Positions 1 to 5,477 of a DNA stretch of 6,941 nucleotides are shown in pieces; position 1 is the stretch's first letter, and each line of letters begins with the position of its first letter. The position numbers and the translations under genes are program-made. The notes below the pieces were generated by a model. The model was not told the DNA's origin and did no database searches. It saw only the letters and a list, made by a program, of their open reading frames with translations. Source of the DNA: an uncultured Thiotrichaceae bacterium (GTDB taxonomy: Bacteria > Pseudomonadota > Gammaproteobacteria > Thiotrichales > Thiotrichaceae); the NCBI GenBank assembly GCA_938038645.1, contig CALHTA010000022.1, positions 1-6,941 of the forward strand. The letters are read 5' to 3'.

Positions 1-32
1 GTACAATCATAATTTAATTTAGGAAATTCACG

Positions 33-518
33 ATGGCCAAAGGCATCAATAAAGTCATTCTCGTTGGGAATCTGGGCAACGATCCAGAAGTGAAATATAT
101 GCCTTCAGGCGGTGCGGTCACTAATATCAGCATTGCTACGGCAGATAGTTGGAAAGATAAAAATACAGGCGAACGAGTCGATAAAACAGAATGGCATCGG
201 GTAGTCTTTTTCAATCGACTTGCTGAAATTGCAGGAGAGTATCTAAAGAAAGGGTCTCAAGTTTATATCGAAGGCGCACTAAGGACACGTAAGTGGCAAG
301 ATCAGAGCGGCCAAGAAAAATACACAACTGAAATTGTTGCATCTGAAATGCAAATGCTGGGTAGCAGAAGTGGTGGCAGTGGGTCGTTCGATCAGTCAGC
401 ACCTCAACAATCAGCCCAAGCAGCAAGACCAAATCCTTCACAACAGCAAAATCGCCCAAGCCAAGCCCCAGCCGCGCCTCAAAACTTTGACGACTTTGAT
501 GACGACATTCCGTTTTAA
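33..518 (+). CDS. ssb: Single-stranded DNA-binding protein SSB
   Basis: SSB coats single-stranded DNA as a tetramer during replication, recombination and repair, and recruits partner proteins through its C-terminal tip. The 161-residue protein has an N-terminal OB fold (about residues 4-110) that closely follows E. coli SSB. The aromatic residues that stack on DNA in E. coli are at the same numbers: W40, W54, F60 and W88. A Gly/Gln/Pro/Ser-rich disordered linker follows (about 111-150). The protein ends in an acidic tip, DFDDDIPF, the conserved partner-docking peptide. It is slightly shorter than E. coli SSB (178 residues), and the difference lies in the linker. The ATG at 33 is preceded by AGGAAA at 21-26, six bases away, and the start [13 protein letters not shown] matches the family. 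A TACAAT at 2-7 could be a -10 element, but its -35 would lie outside the window. Two terminators follow, so ssb ends its transcript here. Confidence 0.98.
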   Translation: MAKGINKVILVGNLGNDPEVKYMPSGGAVTNISIATADSWKDKNTGERVDKTEWHRVVFFNRLAEIAGEYLKKGSQVYIEGALRTRKWQDQSGQEKYTTEIVASEMQMLGSRSGGSGSFDQSAPQQSAQAARPNPSQQQNRPSQAPAAPQNFDDFDDDIPF

Positions 519-555
519 AAAACACCGAAAGATAGAATGTAAAGAAATACACACT

Positions 556-587
556 AAGCCCCTATTGTCAGGGGCTTTTTAGTTTTT
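556..587 (+). terminator. Rho-independent terminator after ssb
   Basis: A perfect 8-bp stem, AAGCCCCT (556-563) with AGGGGCTT (570-577), encloses a 6-base loop. It is followed by TTT, AG and then TTTTT, so the RNA would carry a U-rich tail. It begins 37 bases after the ssb stop. The opposite strand has no U-tract after the stem, so this terminator serves the + strand only. Confidence 0.9.
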
Positions 588-615
588 AGGACATAAAAAG
601 ATATCAATTAATCTT

Positions 616-641
616 AAAGCCTTGCTCATTGAGGCTTTTTT
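616..641 (+). terminator. Second tandem terminator after ssb
   Basis: A second hairpin pairs AAAGCCT (616-622) with AGGCTTT (632-638), with a T:G wobble extending the stem inward. It ends in a run of six T (636-641). The stem has fewer G:C pairs than the first, so it probably acts as a back-up terminator. Its T-run lies where the -35 region of the downstream CDGSH promoter would be, so transcript end and new start are nearly contiguous. Confidence 0.75.
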
Positions 642-654
642 GATAGTAGCTTAA

Positions 655-663
655 TGCTAGAAT
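655..663 (+). promoter_or_regulatory. Extended -10 promoter candidate for the CDGSH gene
   Basis: TG at 655-656, one base, then TAGAAT at 658-663 forms an extended -10 element (TGnTAnAAT type), which can work with a weak -35. The hexamer 17 bp upstream (CTTTTT, 635-640) is poor, and TTGATA at 640-645 is only 12 bp away, too close to be a standard -35. A start near 670 would give a leader of about 25 bases. The tandem terminators just upstream imply that the gene needs its own promoter. The call rests on sequence match only. Confidence 0.5.
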
Positions 664-694
664 TACCAAATCAAAACCAAACACTGGAGATAAG

Positions 695-946
695 ATGCCT
701 CACAGATCAAACCCTGTCATTGCAAAAAAAGGGCCTTACGTCGTTGAATTAGAAGAAGGCAAAAACTATTTTTGGTGTACTTGCGGTCGCTCAGAGAAAC
801 AACCATTTTGTGACGGTTCTCACAAAGACACCGAATTTACGCCATTAAAGTTTACTGCTGAAGAAACTAAGAAGTATGGTTTATGTGGCTGCAAGCACAC
901 CAAGAATGCCCCCTTTTGTGATCGGGAGCATAATAATTTAGACTAG
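695..946 (+). CDS. Dual CDGSH-type iron-sulfur protein (small, soluble)
   Basis: An 83-residue protein with two CDGSH-type [2Fe-2S] binding motifs, each of the form CxC-x8-CDxxH. The first has C28, C30, C39 and H43 (CTCGRSEKQPFCDGSH) and is canonical. The second has C64, C66, C75 and H79 (CGCKHTKNAPFCDREH) and keeps all four ligands but replaces the usual Gly-Ser after CD with Arg-Glu. Two motifs in one short chain without a membrane anchor resemble the mitochondrial CISD3 class and its bacterial relatives, in which each three-Cys one-His site holds a redox-active cluster. No signal peptide or membrane helix is visible, so it is expected in the cytoplasm. The exact role of the bacterial members is not settled; electron transfer or cluster handling is an inference. 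GGAGA at 686-690 sits four bases before the ATG. The stop is only 4 bp from the stop of the opposing yhbY, with no terminator between. Confidence 0.93.
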   Translation: MPHRSNPVIAKKGPYVVELEEGKNYFWCTCGRSEKQPFCDGSHKDTEFTPLKFTAEETKKYGLCGCKHTKNAPFCDREHNNLD

Positions 947-950
947 AAAA

Positions 951-1238
951 TCATAATACGGATGGCTTTTTGGCGTTCTTTCTATAAAGCAGTGCGATAT
1001 TCCCAACGCGTTGCACAAGCATCGCTTTGTGGTGTTGAGCCAGTGTATTGATGAGCTCATCTCGCTGCTCTCGATCACCAAGACCAACTTTGATTTTTAC
1101 CAGCTGGTGAAAATCTAAAGCTATATCCAATTCCGTATTAATGCTCTCTTTCATTCCATGCTGCCCCACTGTAACAAGCGGGCTTAGTTGGTGTCCAAGA
1201 GACTTCAGTTGCTTAATTTGTTTAGTATTTAATTCCAT
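951..1238 (-). CDS. yhbY: YhbY-family ribosome assembly RNA-binding protein (CRM domain)
   Basis: A 95-residue, single-domain CRM (CRS1-YhbY) protein, close to the 97 residues of E. coli YhbY. The family associates with pre-50S particles and is thought to bind rRNA during large-subunit assembly. The GxxG loop that marks the CRM domain is G25-Q-H-G28, in [12 protein letters not shown]. The start [16 protein letters not shown] aligns with the E. coli start MNLSTKQKQHLKGLAH, which favours the ATG at 1238. A TTG at 1271 would add 11 residues overlapping rlmE and is less likely. No Shine-Dalgarno sequence is visible upstream of either start: the bases before the ATG read AATCCACAA. The gene diverges from rlmE, as in E. 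coli, where both products also act on the 50S subunit. The tail is basic (RKNAKK), as suits an RNA binder. Confidence 0.95.
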   Translation of the reverse strand: MELNTKQIKQLKSLGHQLSPLVTVGQHGMKESINTELDIALDFHQLVKIKVGLGDREQRDELINTLAQHHKAMLVQRVGNIALLYRKNAKKPSVL

Positions 1239-1257
1239 TTGTGGATTGTATGACGTT
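1239..1257. promoter_or_regulatory. 19-bp divergent intergenic gap between yhbY and rlmE
   Basis: The initiation codons of two divergent genes are separated by only 19 bp. The gap cannot hold two promoters, so each promoter must lie inside the other gene's 5' coding region, or transcripts must start very near the ATGs. For rlmE the best weak match is a -10-like TTTAAT at 1228-1233 with TTCAGT at 1204-1209 (18-bp spacing), inside yhbY. The only purine-rich stretch before rlmE is GTGGA (1241-1245), 12 bases from the ATG, a poor ribosome-binding site. I found no convincing promoter for yhbY. Confidence 0.4.
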
Positions 1258-1884
1258 ATGGCCCGAAGCAAAAGCAGTACTCGTTGGTTACAGGAACATT
1301 TTGATGATGAGTATGTAAAACTCTCTCAAAAAGAAGGCTACCGGTCCCGGGCAGTCTACAAGCTCAAAGAGCTTCAAGAAAAAGATCGCCTAATACTACA
1401 CGGCATGTCGGTTTTAGACCTTGGCGCAGCACCTGGAGGCTGGAGTCAATACGCCGTAGAATTGGTTGGTAAAAATGGGCGGGTAGTTGCCAGCGACATA
1501 CTACCCATTGACCCACTACCCTTTGTCGAATTTATTCAGGGTGACTTTACCGAAGAGCGTATCCTTAATGAAATTTTAGAATTAATCGGAAATGACAAAG
1601 CAAATGTTGTAATTTCCGATATGGCCCCCAATTTAAGTGGTAACGACGCAATTGACCAACCCAGTTCAATTTATTTATGCGAGCTTGCACTAGATATTTC
1701 AAAGCGAATACTTGCAGAAAATGGAACAATGGTCGTGAAGTTATTTCAAGGGGCTGGCTCGGATGAGTACCTTAAAGAAGTAAGACAATGCTTTAAACAG
1801 GTTAAGATTCGCAAACCAAAAGCATCCAGAGCTCGTAGTCGCGAAGTATATGTAGTGGCACAACGTTATTTTCAGACAAACTAG
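1258..1884 (+). CDS. rlmE: 23S rRNA 2'-O-ribose methyltransferase RlmE (FtsJ/RrmJ)
   Basis: RlmE transfers a methyl group from S-adenosylmethionine to the 2'-OH of U2552 (E. coli numbering) in the A-loop of 23S rRNA, a late step in 50S maturation. The 208-residue protein matches E. coli RlmE (209) from end to end. The SAM-binding motif [14 protein letters not shown] spans about residues 52-65. The catalytic tetrad is K35 (in AVYKL), D121 (in VISDMAPN), K161 (in VVKLFQG) and E196 (in SREVYVV), corresponding to K38, D124, K164 and E199 of E. coli. The frame is open upstream to 1141, but that part only reads the antisense of yhbY. The ATG at 1258, beginning [15 protein letters not shown], fits the family. 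The ribosome-binding site is weak. ftsH follows after 78 bp in the usual order; here it appears to have its own promoter but may also receive read-through. Confidence 0.97.
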   Translation: MARSKSSTRWLQEHFDDEYVKLSQKEGYRSRAVYKLKELQEKDRLILHGMSVLDLGAAPGGWSQYAVELVGKNGRVVASDILPIDPLPFVEFIQGDFTEERILNEILELIGNDKANVVISDMAPNLSGNDAIDQPSSIYLCELALDISKRILAENGTMVVKLFQGAGSDEYLKEVRQCFKQVKIRKPKASRARSREVYVVAQRYFQTN

Positions 1885-1900
1885 TTAGCACGAGATATCA

Positions 1901-1929
1901 CTTAAAGCATGTTAGAATAGCTTTATAAT
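1901..1929 (+). promoter_or_regulatory. Sigma70-type promoter candidate for ftsH
   Basis: A perfect TATAAT lies at 1924-1929. The best -35 is TTAAAG at 1902-1907 with 16-bp spacing, or CTTAAA at 1901-1906 with 17-bp spacing; both match the consensus at only three of six positions. A second, extended -10 (TG, one base, TAGAAT; 1910-1918) lies 11 bp upstream and could drive a second start. No sigma32-type CCCCAT -10 is present in this gap, although ftsH is a heat-shock gene in E. coli. A start near 1936 would give a leader of about 27 bases. Confidence 0.6.
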
Positions 1930-1948
1930 GATAACCAAATAGCTTAAT
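1916..1948 (+). repeat. Direct repeat AATAGCTT around the ftsH promoter start
   Basis: AATAGCTT occurs at 1916-1923 and again at 1938-1945, with starts 22 bp apart, close to two helical turns. Extended, the copies read TAGCTTTAT (1918-1926) and TAGCTTAAT (1940-1948). The first overlaps the TATAAT box and the second lies just after the expected transcription start. A third copy, TAGCTTAAT (647-655), lies immediately before the CDGSH gene's -10. The placement would suit an operator, but the motif is short and AT-rich, so chance is possible. Confidence 0.3.
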
Positions 1949-1965
1949 AGAGGACTTTTTTCTTG
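1949..1965 (+). promoter_or_regulatory. Ribosome-binding site and TTG start of ftsH
   Basis: AGAGGA (1949-1954) is a good Shine-Dalgarno sequence, eight bases before a TTG at 1963. The TTG start gives [16 protein letters not shown], which aligns with the N-terminus of E. coli FtsH (AKNLILWLVIAVV). The first in-frame ATG (1990) would remove part of the first membrane helix, so TTG is chosen. Confidence 0.85.
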
Positions 1966-3897
1966 AGCGAATTAAACAAAAATATTCTGATGTGGGTGGT
2001 GATCGCTCTGGTTTTAATCGGAGTTTTCAGTAAGTTTCAAGAACCTACAGCCACATCTAATAATCTGGCTTACTCCCAATTTCTTGATCGCGTCAAAAGT
2101 AAAGACATCCGAAGTGTGGAGATTAGGGGCCAATCGATCATAGGCTACACCAACAGTAGTGAGACATTTACTACTTATGCACCTTTGAATGACCCTAAAA
2201 TGTATGATGAATTGCTTAGCAATAACGTACAGGTGAAGGTTGATCCACCAGAAGGTAGAAACATTCTTGTTGACATTCTAATCAACACTATTCCTTTCCT
2301 TATCATAGTGGGCCTTTGGATCTATATCATGCGTCAAATGCAAGGCGGTGGCGGTAAAGGCGGCCCGATGTCCTTTGGTAAAAGCAAAGCGCGCATGATG
2401 ACGGAAGATCAGGTCAAAGTTACTTTTACCGACGTAGCGGGTTGTGAAGAAGCCAAAGATGAAGTTTTTGAGCTCGTTGAATTCCTTCGAGACCCAAGCA
2501 AGTTCCAAAAATTAGGAGGGAAAATCCCTAGAGGAGTGCTGCTAGCGGGCTCTCCTGGTACTGGTAAAACCTTACTCGCTAAAGCGATTGCTGGTGAAGC
2601 TAAAGTCCCTTTCTTCAGCATATCAGGTTCAGATTTTGTTGAAATGTTTGTTGGTGTTGGTGCGTCTCGTGTAAGAGACATGTTCGAGCAAGCAAAGAAG
2701 CACGCTCCTTGCATAATCTTTATCGATGAAATCGATGCGGTTGGACGTAAGCGTGGCGCTGGCATGGGTGGCGGTAATGATGAGCGCGAACAAACGCTTA
2801 ACCAGTTACTGGTTGAAATGGATGGTTTTGAAGGTACAGAAGGTGTCATTGTCGTTGCGGCAACTAACAGACCTGACGTACTTGACCCTGCCCTTTTGCG
2901 ACCTGGCCGTTTTGACCGTCAAGTTGTAGTACCGCTTCCTGACGTTCGAGGTCGTGAACAAATACTGAAAGTTCACATGCGCAAAGTGCCTTTAGGAAAT
3001 GATGTTAAACCTTCATTGCTGGCCCGAGGAACGCCCGGGTTTTCAGGTGCAGACTTAGCAAACTTAGTTAATGAAGCGGCATTATTCGCAGCACGCTCTG
3101 ACAAGCGTACAGTCGGCATGGAAGAACTAGAAAAAGCAAAAGATAAAATCATGATGGGCGCAGAAAGAAAGTCTATGGTGATGAACGAAAAAGAAAAGCG
3201 TAACACTGCATATCATGAGGCTGGTCACGCAATCATTGGTTTGAAAGTACCGGACCATGACCCTGTTTATAAGGTAACTATCATCCCACGTGGACGCGCT
3301 TTGGGTGTAACAATGTTTCTCCCTGAAGAAGAGCGCTTTAGCCATAGCAAAGAGTCTCTAGAAAGTCAGATATCAACTTTGTTCGGCGGCCGCATTGCTG
3401 AAGAGATGATTTTCGGCAAAGACAGCGTCACAACCGGCGCTTCTAATGATATTGAGCGGGCGACAGCCATTGCACGAAACATGGTAACTAAGTGGGGACT
3501 CTCCGAAAAACTAGGCCCTCTTGCTTACAGCGAAGAAGAAGGCGGCGGTATGTATTTAGGCGGTCCATCGACCTCTCAAAGCAAGATGTCTGATGAAACA
3601 GCTCAGTCGATCGATTCAGAAATACGCTCTTTCATTGATCGAAATTATGACCGAGCTGAAACTATCTTAGAAGAAAATATTGATACGCTTCACCTAATGG
3701 CTGAGGCGCTGATCAAATATGAGACGATTGATAGTGACCAGATTGAAGAAATCATGAGCGGCAAACCACCGACTCCTCCTGAAGGTTGGACTGATGAGGA
3801 TAGCCCAGAAGATGGTAGCGGCGGCGGCGCAGTTGTTGAAGACGAAACGAAAAGCGATGATGAAGTCGTTAATGCAGACCCTGCAAGTTCTCACTAG
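1963..3897 (+). CDS. ftsH: ATP-dependent zinc metalloprotease FtsH
   Basis: FtsH is a hexameric inner-membrane AAA+ protease that extracts and degrades membrane and short-lived regulatory proteins; in E. coli its targets include LpxC, sigma32 and unassembled SecY. The 644 residues carry, in order: first membrane helix (about 8-24), periplasmic domain (about 25-100), second helix (about 102-123), a Gly-rich linker, and the AAA+ ATPase. Walker A is GSPGTGKT (196-203), with Ser where E. coli has Pro, still within the consensus. The pore motif is F229-V-G, Walker B is IIFIDEID (251-258), and the second region of homology (301-319) carries arginine fingers R313 and R316. The protease has HEAGH at 418-422 with catalytic E419, and D496 as the likely third zinc ligand. 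The tail (about 600-644) is Pro/Gly-rich, acidic and divergent. In E. coli folP follows; here a hairpin and glmM do. Confidence 0.98.
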   Translation: MSELNKNILMWVVIALVLIGVFSKFQEPTATSNNLAYSQFLDRVKSKDIRSVEIRGQSIIGYTNSSETFTTYAPLNDPKMYDELLSNNVQVKVDPPEGRNILVDILINTIPFLIIVGLWIYIMRQMQGGGGKGGPMSFGKSKARMMTEDQVKVTFTDVAGCEEAKDEVFELVEFLRDPSKFQKLGGKIPRGVLLAGSPGTGKTLLAKAIAGEAKVPFFSISGSDFVEMFVGVGASRVRDMFEQAKKHAPCIIFIDEIDAVGRKRGAGMGGGNDEREQTLNQLLVEMDGFEGTEGVIVVAATNRPDVLDPALLRPGRFDRQVVVPLPDVRGREQILKVHMRKVPLGNDVKPSLLARGTPGFSGADLANLVNEAALFAARSDKRTVGMEELEKAKDKIMMGAERKSMVMNEKEKRNTAYHEAGHAIIGLKVPDHDPVYKVTIIPRGRALGVTMFLPEEERFSHSKESLESQISTLFGGRIAEEMIFGKDSVTTGASNDIERATAIARNMVTKWGLSEKLGPLAYSEEEGGGMYLGGPSTSQSKMSDETAQSIDSEIRSFIDRNYDRAETILEENIDTLHLMAEALIKYETIDSDQIEEIMSGKPPTPPEGWTDEDSPEDGSGGGAVVEDETKSDDEVVNADPASSH

Positions 3898-3912
3898 ATA
3901 ATACGTCAGTAC

Positions 3913-3945
3913 AAGGCGCGATTGAGTCAATTTCGATCGCGCCTT
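3913..3945. terminator. Strong hairpin after ftsH without a U-tract
   Basis: A perfect 10-bp G+C-rich stem, AAGGCGCGAT (3913-3922) with ATCGCGCCTT (3936-3945), encloses a 13-base loop that can itself fold (TTGA...TCAA). It starts 16 bases after the ftsH stop. The bases after it on the + strand (AATCAAAAATAG) are A-rich rather than T-rich, so it is not a canonical intrinsic terminator. It may be a weak terminator, a 3'-end stabiliser or a Rho-assisted end, so partial read-through into glmM is possible. Confidence 0.55.
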
Positions 3946-4069
3946 AATCAAAAATAGTTTTATCCTTCATTGTATCTTAAAATAAATATTTGTTGTTCGA
4001 GTGTCATTATTGAATTCTGTACATCACTCACAATAAAGAAAAAATAAACAAATTTAAGGAAAAGAGAGA
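3946..4069 (+). other. AT-rich leader region before glmM
   Basis: This 124-bp stretch holds no gene. It is very AT-rich and probably contains the glmM promoter, but no single candidate stands out. The best guesses are TTGTTC (3993-3998) as a -35 with no good -10 at 17 bp, and an extended -10-like TG, one base, CATTAT (4002-4010) with no good -35. The ribosome-binding site AAGGA (4056-4060), followed by a purine run, lies nine bases before the glmM ATG. I see no folP remnant here: the stretch is too short and has no recognisable reading frame. Confidence 0.4.
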
Positions 4070-5413
4070 ATGGGAAGAAAATACTTCGGTACAGACGGTA
4101 TTCGTGGTGAGATCGGCACCTACCCGATGACCCCTGATTTCGTGCTCAAACTTGGATGGGCAGCTGGAAAAGTCTTAGCAAATCAAAAAAACCCTTTAGT
4201 GGTAATCGGTAAAGACACTAGAATCTCCGGCTACATGTTGGAGTCAGCCTTAGAAGCTGGATTGGTTGCTGCGGGTGTTGATATCCGCCTTCTCGGGCCG
4301 ATGCCAACTCCTGCGATTGCGTATCTGACCAAAACTTTTAGAGCATCTGCCGGTATCGTTGTTAGTGCCTCGCACAACCCTTATCAAGACAATGGCGTAA
4401 AATTCTTTTCTTCTAATGGCACAAAGCTTGAAGATGAAACAGAACTGGCCATCGAAAGTTACCTTGAAAAAGACATTGTAACCGTCAAGTCATCTCAGCT
4501 GGGCAAAGTGGTTCGCGTTAACGATGCTGCGGGAAGGTATATTGAATTTTGTAAACGCGCTCTCCCCTCAGATGTGAAATTAGAAGGCCTAAAAATTGTT
4601 GTAGATTGTGCAAACGGTGCAACCTATCACGTAACACCTCATGTTTTAGCTGAGCTTGGCGCAGAACTAATCACTGTCGCTAATTCACCAAATGGTCGAA
4701 ATATTAATGAAGATTGTGGAGCAACTTCACTTGATATGCTCTCAAAGCAAGTAGTTCTTCACGAAGCAGACTTAGGAATTGCACTTGACGGCGACGGCGA
4801 CCGCCTGATGATGATTGATCATACGGGTGCGACCGTTGACGGTGATGAGATACTGGCGATTATTGCTAAACATCGATTAAAAAACCAAACCTCTGGCAAT
4901 GATATTGTCGGTACCTTGATGAGCAACCTTGGCCTTGAGCAGTCAATTCAAAAAATGGGGCTTAATTTTCATCGTGCCAATGTTGGTGATCGCTACGTTA
5001 TGGAAAAGCTAAAAACCCATGATGGAATATTAGGCGGAGAATCTTCAGGCCATATTATTATTAGGGATAGAATTGAAACAGGCGATGGCACGATTGCTGC
5101 CCTACAGGTTTTATTGGCTGTAATTGAGACAGGTAGGTCACTTCATGAGCTTAAGCACGTCATGACAAAGTACCCACAGACCCTAATTAACGTCGATCTA
5201 AGTGGCCCTGTTGATGTTAATCAAAACAGCAAGATACAAGAAGCCGTTCAATCAGCTGAAGACCAGCTAGGTCAGCGCGGTCGTGTCCTGTTAAGAGCTT
5301 CAGGTACACAGCCTTTAATTCGAGTTATGGTTGAAGGGCAAGACGAAACTGAAACGACTGAACTTGCTGATGGCATTGCGGAAGTGGTTGCTGCAGAAGC
5401 GTTAGCTAGCTAA
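4070..5413 (+). CDS. glmM: Phosphoglucosamine mutase GlmM
   Basis: GlmM converts glucosamine-6-phosphate to glucosamine-1-phosphate, the step between GlmS and GlmU on the way to UDP-GlcNAc for peptidoglycan and LPS. The 447 residues (E. coli 445) show the four domains of the alpha-D-phosphohexomutase family. The N-terminus [14 protein letters not shown] is typical. The phosphorylated active-site serine is S101, in SASHNP. The Mg2+ loop is DGDGDR at 240-245, with D240, D242 and D244. The sugar-binding loop is GGESSGH (322-328). The phosphate-binding loop [11 protein letters not shown] (409-419) has Gln where E. coli has Glu (SGTEP); this is a mild change and the rest of the loop is intact. The enzyme is cytoplasmic and essential in E. 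coli. The start has a good Shine-Dalgarno sequence. The usual partner folP is not upstream, and gcvP converges from downstream, so glmM ends this transcription unit. Confidence 0.98.
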   Translation: MGRKYFGTDGIRGEIGTYPMTPDFVLKLGWAAGKVLANQKNPLVVIGKDTRISGYMLESALEAGLVAAGVDIRLLGPMPTPAIAYLTKTFRASAGIVVSASHNPYQDNGVKFFSSNGTKLEDETELAIESYLEKDIVTVKSSQLGKVVRVNDAAGRYIEFCKRALPSDVKLEGLKIVVDCANGATYHVTPHVLAELGAELITVANSPNGRNINEDCGATSLDMLSKQVVLHEADLGIALDGDGDRLMMIDHTGATVDGDEILAIIAKHRLKNQTSGNDIVGTLMSNLGLEQSIQKMGLNFHRANVGDRYVMEKLKTHDGILGGESSGHIIIRDRIETGDGTIAALQVLLAVIETGRSLHELKHVMTKYPQTLINVDLSGPVDVNQNSKIQEAVQSAEDQLGQRGRVLLRASGTQPLIRVMVEGQDETETTELADGIAEVVAAEALAS

Positions 5414-5427
5414 TTTGACCTTTAGCG

Positions 5428-5455
5428 GAACGAAGGGGAACTACTCCCTTCGTTC
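5428..5455. terminator. Symmetrical hairpin between convergent glmM and gcvP
   Basis: A perfect 10-bp stem, GAACGAAGGG (5428-5437) with CCCTTCGTTC (5446-5455), closes an 8-base loop, with a possible extra G:T pair. It lies between two convergent stops, 14 bases after the glmM stop and 22 bases beyond the gcvP stop, where a bidirectional terminator is expected. Neither strand has a U-tract after the stem (AAACTCAAACC on +, CGCTAAAGGTC on -), so it is not a textbook intrinsic terminator. It may act as a shared 3'-end protecting hairpin. Confidence 0.6.
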
Positions 5456-5477
5456 AAACTCAAACCTTCAATACTTC

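Noticed and set aside
334..582. Plus-strand frame overlapping the ssb 3' end and the terminator
   Set aside because: It is out of frame with ssb, runs through the terminator stem, and its residues reflect the Gln/Pro-rich linker codons read in another frame.
1148..1170. Sigma32-like CCCCACT (1164-1170) upstream of rlmE
   Set aside because: The -35 partner (CTTTCAT, 1148-1154) is poor and the spacing is too short for a sigma32 promoter; the bases also encode conserved YhbY residues on the other strand.
1141..1257. Possible 39-residue N-terminal extension of RlmE
   Set aside because: The frame is open to an ATG at 1141, but this stretch is the antisense of yhbY, and RlmE homologues begin at the equivalent of 1258.
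1239..1271. TTG start for yhbY at 1271, adding 11 residues
   Set aside because: The extra residues do not match the YhbY N-terminus, no Shine-Dalgarno sequence precedes them, and they would overlap the rlmE start.
2409..2849. Long minus-strand reading frame inside ftsH
   Set aside because: It is antisense to the most conserved part of the AAA+ domain, is rich in Ser/Pro/Thr, and resembles no protein I know.
5402..5413. 12-bp perfect palindrome TTAGCTAGCTAA over the glmM stop codon
   Set aside because: It has no loop, lies in codons for the Ala-Ser end of GlmM, and a short AT-rich palindrome of this size can arise by chance; no partner copy was seen.
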